Assembly: GCA_946481615.1 (NCBI GenBank) | Contig: CAMLOR010000141.1 | Coordinates: 1-8,513, forward strand | DNA length: 8,513 bases | Reading direction: 5' to 3' | From: an uncultured Aquimonas sp. | GTDB taxonomy: Bacteria > Pseudomonadota > Gammaproteobacteria > Xanthomonadales > Xanthomonadaceae | In this document: one piece after another, positions 6,555 through 8,513 of the stretch | Position numbering within the stretch: the stretch's first letter is position 1 | Layout: each line of letters starts with the position of its first letter | Position numbers and translations under genes: made by a program | The notes under the pieces: generated by a model | Databases searched by the model: none | Told to the model about the DNA's origin: nothing | The model's input: only the letters and a program-made list of their open reading frames with translations

Positions 6555-7119
6555 GGTCGTCGCCGCCGAGGTCGAGATTGGCATGCAGGATGGCACGCGC
6601 CTTGCGCCAGTCGCGCTTGAGCGAACGTTCCGAACGCCCGCCCAGCTTCGCGATCTCCTCGAGTTCCAGGCCCGCGAAAAAGCGCATTTCCACCAGCCGG
6701 ACGAGATCGGGATCGAAGGCGGCCAGGCGCGTGAGGGCCTGGTCCAGATCGATGAGCCGCTCGGCATCGCCCGCCCCGCCGCCGACGCGTTCGTCGATCT
6801 CGTCGAGCGATTCGGGCGCCACGCCGCCGCCGCGCTTGACCGCGGCACGCGTGCGCGCGTGATCGACGATCAGCTGCCGCATGGCGCGCGCCGCCAGCGC
6901 GAAGAAGTGCTCGCGGTCATTGAGCTGCATCGCGTCCTGCCGCACCAGCCGCAGATACACCTCGTGCACGAGGGACGTGGCGCTGGCCTCGGCCTGCGCC
7001 GCGCGCACCTGGCGCCGCGCCAGCCGCTGCAGATCGTCGTACACCAGCGCGAAGGCCTGGTCGGCCGCGTCGCGATCGCCTGCGCCCGCGGCTGCCAGCA
7101 ATGCCGTCACATCCCCCAT
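6547..7119 (-). CDS. ECF43-like RNA polymerase sigma factor, probably activated by phosphorylation
   Basis: A 190-residue group 4 sigma factor. Region 2 spans about residues 5-95: the 2.1/2.2 helices contain ATSLVHEVYLRLV (47-59), and the 2.3/2.4 helices contain HFFALAARAMRQLIVDHAR (71-89), the form typical of the Sigma70-ECF family PF07638. A Gly/acid-rich linker follows (97-118). Region 4 (about 122-183) has the helix-turn-helix segment LELEEIAKLGGRSERSLKRDW, which should read the -35 element. The usual acidic DAED preceding LVQE is replaced by S46-A47-T48-S49. In ECF43 sigma factors, loss of these charges prevents core binding until a kinase phosphorylates the region. No anti-sigma gene is adjacent; the next gene overlaps by 8 nt and encodes the kinase. 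The start at 7119 is the first ATG giving family-typical sequence; the longer open frame upstream reads through non-conserved intergenic DNA. Only a loose GGGG ribosome site is seen. The targets are unknown. Confidence 0.93.
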   Translation of the reverse strand: MGDVTALLAAAGAGDRDAADQAFALVYDDLQRLARRQVRAAQAEASATSLVHEVYLRLVRQDAMQLNDREHFFALAARAMRQLIVDHARTRAAVKRGGGVAPESLDEIDERVGGGAGDAERLIDLDQALTRLAAFDPDLVRLVEMRFFAGLELEEIAKLGGRSERSLKRDWRKARAILHANLDLGGDDHD

Positions 7120-7220
7120 CGCAGGCCCCGTCCGCCGTGGATGGGGCGAGTGTAGCGAGAAGGGCAGGGCACGGGGGCGGCATGCCGGGCCCACGCAGGA
7201 AGCGGGCCGCGCGGGCCAGC

Positions 7221-7853
7221 TCAGAGCAGTTTCGAGATGAAATCGACCACTTCGGAGGACAGGAACGCCGACGCCACGATGGCGGCGATGCCCACCACCC
7301 AGCCGATGATGAGCAGGCGTCCGTCGCGTTCGATCAGCGCGATGGCGTAGACCAGCAGGATGATGCCGAACGGATAGTTGGTGAAGGGGATCGGCAGCGA
7401 GAGCAGGAAGCCGAGCAGGGCCAGCTGCAGGCCGGTGAAGGCGCGCGTGCTGCGGTGTTCGAGGAAGTCGACCAGGCGCGGCGCGCAGAGTTTTTCCAGC
7501 CACGACAGCAGGCGCTTGAAGCGGTCGCCGAAGCGCTTGACGGTGGCGCGCTGGATGCGGCGGCGGCCGATCCATTTCGGCAGCCACGGATGCTGGAAGG
7601 TGAACACCATCTGCAGGCCGATCAGTGCGATGAAGGGCCCGGTGATGGCGCCGATGCCGATCGGCACCGGGATGAAGGTGGGCAGCAGCACCAGCAGCAG
7701 CAGCGCACCGAAGGCACGTTCGCGGAATTCGTCGAGCAGTTCGTCGAAGCTCACGCTCTCGCCGTTGCTGGCGGTGCCGATCGCCTCGAGCAGGCTGCTG
7801 GTGCGCAGGGCGTCGTGGGGCTGCGGCCCCGTGGGCTCAGGCGGCGTCGACAT
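7221..7853 (-). CDS. ExoD-family (exopolysaccharide synthesis) inner-membrane protein
   Basis: A 210-residue protein resembling the ExoD family (PF06055), named for a Rhizobium protein needed for exopolysaccharide production and alkali tolerance; the biochemical activity of the family is not known. A soluble N-terminus (about 1-46, with SFDELLDEFRERAFG) leads into hydrophobic segments at about 47-67, 70-86, 140-154, 160-174 and 179-199. Family-typical features are the Pro-rich LPTFIPVPIGIG (57-68), HPWLPKWIGRR (88-98) and the basic cytoplasmic loop ending in APRLVDF (124-130). The ATG at 7853 is chosen because the sequence upstream of it in this frame is only the shadow of the CBS-domain gene. 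AGGA sits just 2 nt before it, so initiation probably relies on coupling with the upstream gene, with which it overlaps by 17 nt. Co-transcription is therefore likely; a functional link with the CBS protein is not established. Confidence 0.85.
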   Translation of the reverse strand: MSTPPEPTGPQPHDALRTSSLLEAIGTASNGESVSFDELLDEFRERAFGALLLLVLLPTFIPVPIGIGAITGPFIALIGLQMVFTFQHPWLPKWIGRRRIQRATVKRFGDRFKRLLSWLEKLCAPRLVDFLEHRSTRAFTGLQLALLGFLLSLPIPFTNYPFGIILLVYAIALIERDGRLLIIGWVVGIAAIVASAFLSSEVVDFISKLL

Positions 7854-8513
7854 CGTCCTGCGCCAGGTTCTGCACCAGCAGCTTGTCGATGCGCGCGCCA
7901 TCCAGATCCACCACCTCGAAGCGCCAGTTGGCCCATTCGAAAGCTTCGCCCGCATGCGGGATGCGGCCGAAGCGGGCGATCACCATGCCGGCGACGGTGT
8001 TGTAGTCGTGGTCTTCCTCGGCGGGCAGGGTGCCCAGCGTCAGCAGCTCGCGCAGGTCTTCGGTGGAGAGCGAGCCGTCGATGAGATAGGAGCCGTCGTG
8101 GCGGCGCACCACCATGGCTTCTTCGGAAGCATCGGACTCCGCGGTCTCGAGGCGGCCGAGCACGGCGCTCAGCAGGTCGTTGAGCGTGACCAGGCCCTGG
8201 ATGTCGCCGTATTCGTCCACCACCAGCGCCAGGTGCGCGCCTTCGTCGCGGAAGATTTCCAGCAGCGCCAGCGCACGCGTGGATTCTGCCACGAACAGCG
8301 GCGCCTTCAATTCGCGGAACAGGTCTTTCTGGTTGGAAGCGATCATGCCCGCCAGCGCCTTGGCTTCGAGCACGCCGATCACTTCGTGGTCGCTGCCGCG
8401 GTAGACGGGATAGCGCGAATAGGGCGTCTCGCGCATGGTCTCGAGGTTGTCCTCGCGGGTGGCGGCGGCGTCCAGCCAGGCGATGCGCACGCGCGGCGTC
8501 ATCAGGCTGGCCG
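7837..8513 (-). CDS. CBS-pair and CorC/HlyC-domain membrane-associated protein, C-terminal part (5' end outside window)
   Basis: The frame is open to the right edge and gives about 224 residues. The stretch SLMTPR at the visible N-terminus is the family-typical entry to the CBS pair, so the gene continues beyond the window and the ATG at 8502 is internal. The first CBS motif covers TPYSRYPVYRGSDHEVIGVLEAK, shown here as YSRYPVYRGS followed by EVIGVLEA; the second is marked by ALVVDEYGDIQGLVTLNDLL in part (VVDEYGDIQGLVT). The C-terminal transporter-associated domain reads from DGSYLIDGSLSTEDL through EEDHDYNTVAGMV to the end. CBS pairs bind adenosyl ligands and regulate the attached membrane domain. 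That domain is missing here: it may be the DUF21/CNNM type (CorB/CorC, linked to magnesium and cobalt export or resistance) or the TerC type (YoaE-like), and the visible part does not decide. It overlaps the ExoD-family gene by 17 nt. Confidence 0.9.
   Translation of the reverse strand, partial: ASLMTPRVRIAWLDAAATREDNLETMRETPYSRYPVYRGSDHEVIGVLEAKALAGMIASNQKDLFRELKAPLFVAESTRALALLEIFRDEGAHLALVVDEYGDIQGLVTLNDLLSAVLGRLETAESDASEEAMVVRRHDGSYLIDGSLSTEDLRELLTLGTLPAEEDHDYNTVAGMVIARFGRIPHAGEAFEWANWRFEVVDLDGARIDKLLVQNLAQDDVDAA

Noticed and set aside
3555..6620. Open frame of about 1021 codons on the + strand opposite the kinase gene
   Set aside because: It is exactly antisense to a gene with clear kinase motifs, rich in His, Arg, Gly and Ala, and shows no recognisable domain. 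Long antisense open frames are common in high-GC DNA because stop codons are rare.
6555..6848. 98-codon N-terminal extension of the kinase frame
   Set aside because: This stretch is an out-of-frame reading of the sigma gene. The family-typical kinase N-terminus begins at the ATG at 6554.
7149..7154. TACACT on the minus strand, 30 bp before the sigma ATG, as a possible -10 box
   Set aside because: It matches the -10 consensus at 4 of 6 bases, but there is no acceptable -35 element at 16-18 bp, so the promoter is not supported.
7178..7187. 10-bp palindrome CGGCATGCCG in the gap between the ExoD-family and sigma genes
   Set aside because: It is a loopless palindrome with no following T-run, so not a terminator. 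A binding site is possible but a single short GC-rich palindrome is weak evidence.
7120..7587. Upstream extension of the sigma frame to 7587
   Set aside because: It reads through the intergenic gap and out of frame through the ExoD-family gene, with no sigma-like residues before MGDVTALL.

Overview
The window is high-GC, densely coding DNA. The genus cannot be fixed from the sequence, but the gene content points to a gammaproteobacterium of the Xanthomonadales (Lysobacterales) type. The reasons are an E. coli-like AsnB, an EAL phosphodiesterase, and an ECF sigma factor translationally overlapped by a transmembrane Ser/Thr kinase with a TPR tail. No RNA genes, insertion sequences or CRISPR arrays were seen. 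Only the first gene lies on the + strand; everything after it is on the - strand.

From left to right: (1) the 3' end of an EAL-domain c-di-GMP phosphodiesterase (1-408, +), which meets stop to stop with (2) a small, lower-GC putative lipoprotein (409-936, -) carrying a perfect 21-bp in-frame tandem duplication. Then (3) an alpha/beta-hydrolase lipase/esterase (1026-2120, -) lying 4 bp downstream of (4) asnB, glutamine-hydrolysing asparagine synthetase (2125-3804, -). Upstream of asnB is an 80-bp gap with an inverted repeat and a weak candidate promoter. Next are (5) an 889-residue membrane Ser/Thr kinase with a TPR tail (3885-6554, -) and (6) its partner ECF sigma factor (6547-7119, -), the two overlapping by 8 nt. 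Last are (7) an ExoD-family membrane protein (7221-7853, -) and (8) a CBS/CorC-domain protein running off the right edge (7837-8513, -), overlapping by 17 nt.

The transcription units on the - strand probably read: CBS protein then exoD; sigma then kinase; asnB then hydrolase, with possible read-through from the kinase into asnB; then the lipoprotein.

The most interesting element is the sigma/kinase pair. The sigma factor lacks the acidic DAED-type patch of region 2.2 that normally holds core RNA polymerase and has Ser-Ala-Thr-Ser there instead. This is the pattern expected of ECF43-type sigma factors activated by phosphorylation by a neighbouring kinase rather than released from an anti-sigma factor. 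The class is known (EcfP/PknT in Vibrio, EcfK/PknS in Xanthomonas). The signal sensed by this TPR domain and the genes controlled here are not visible in the window.
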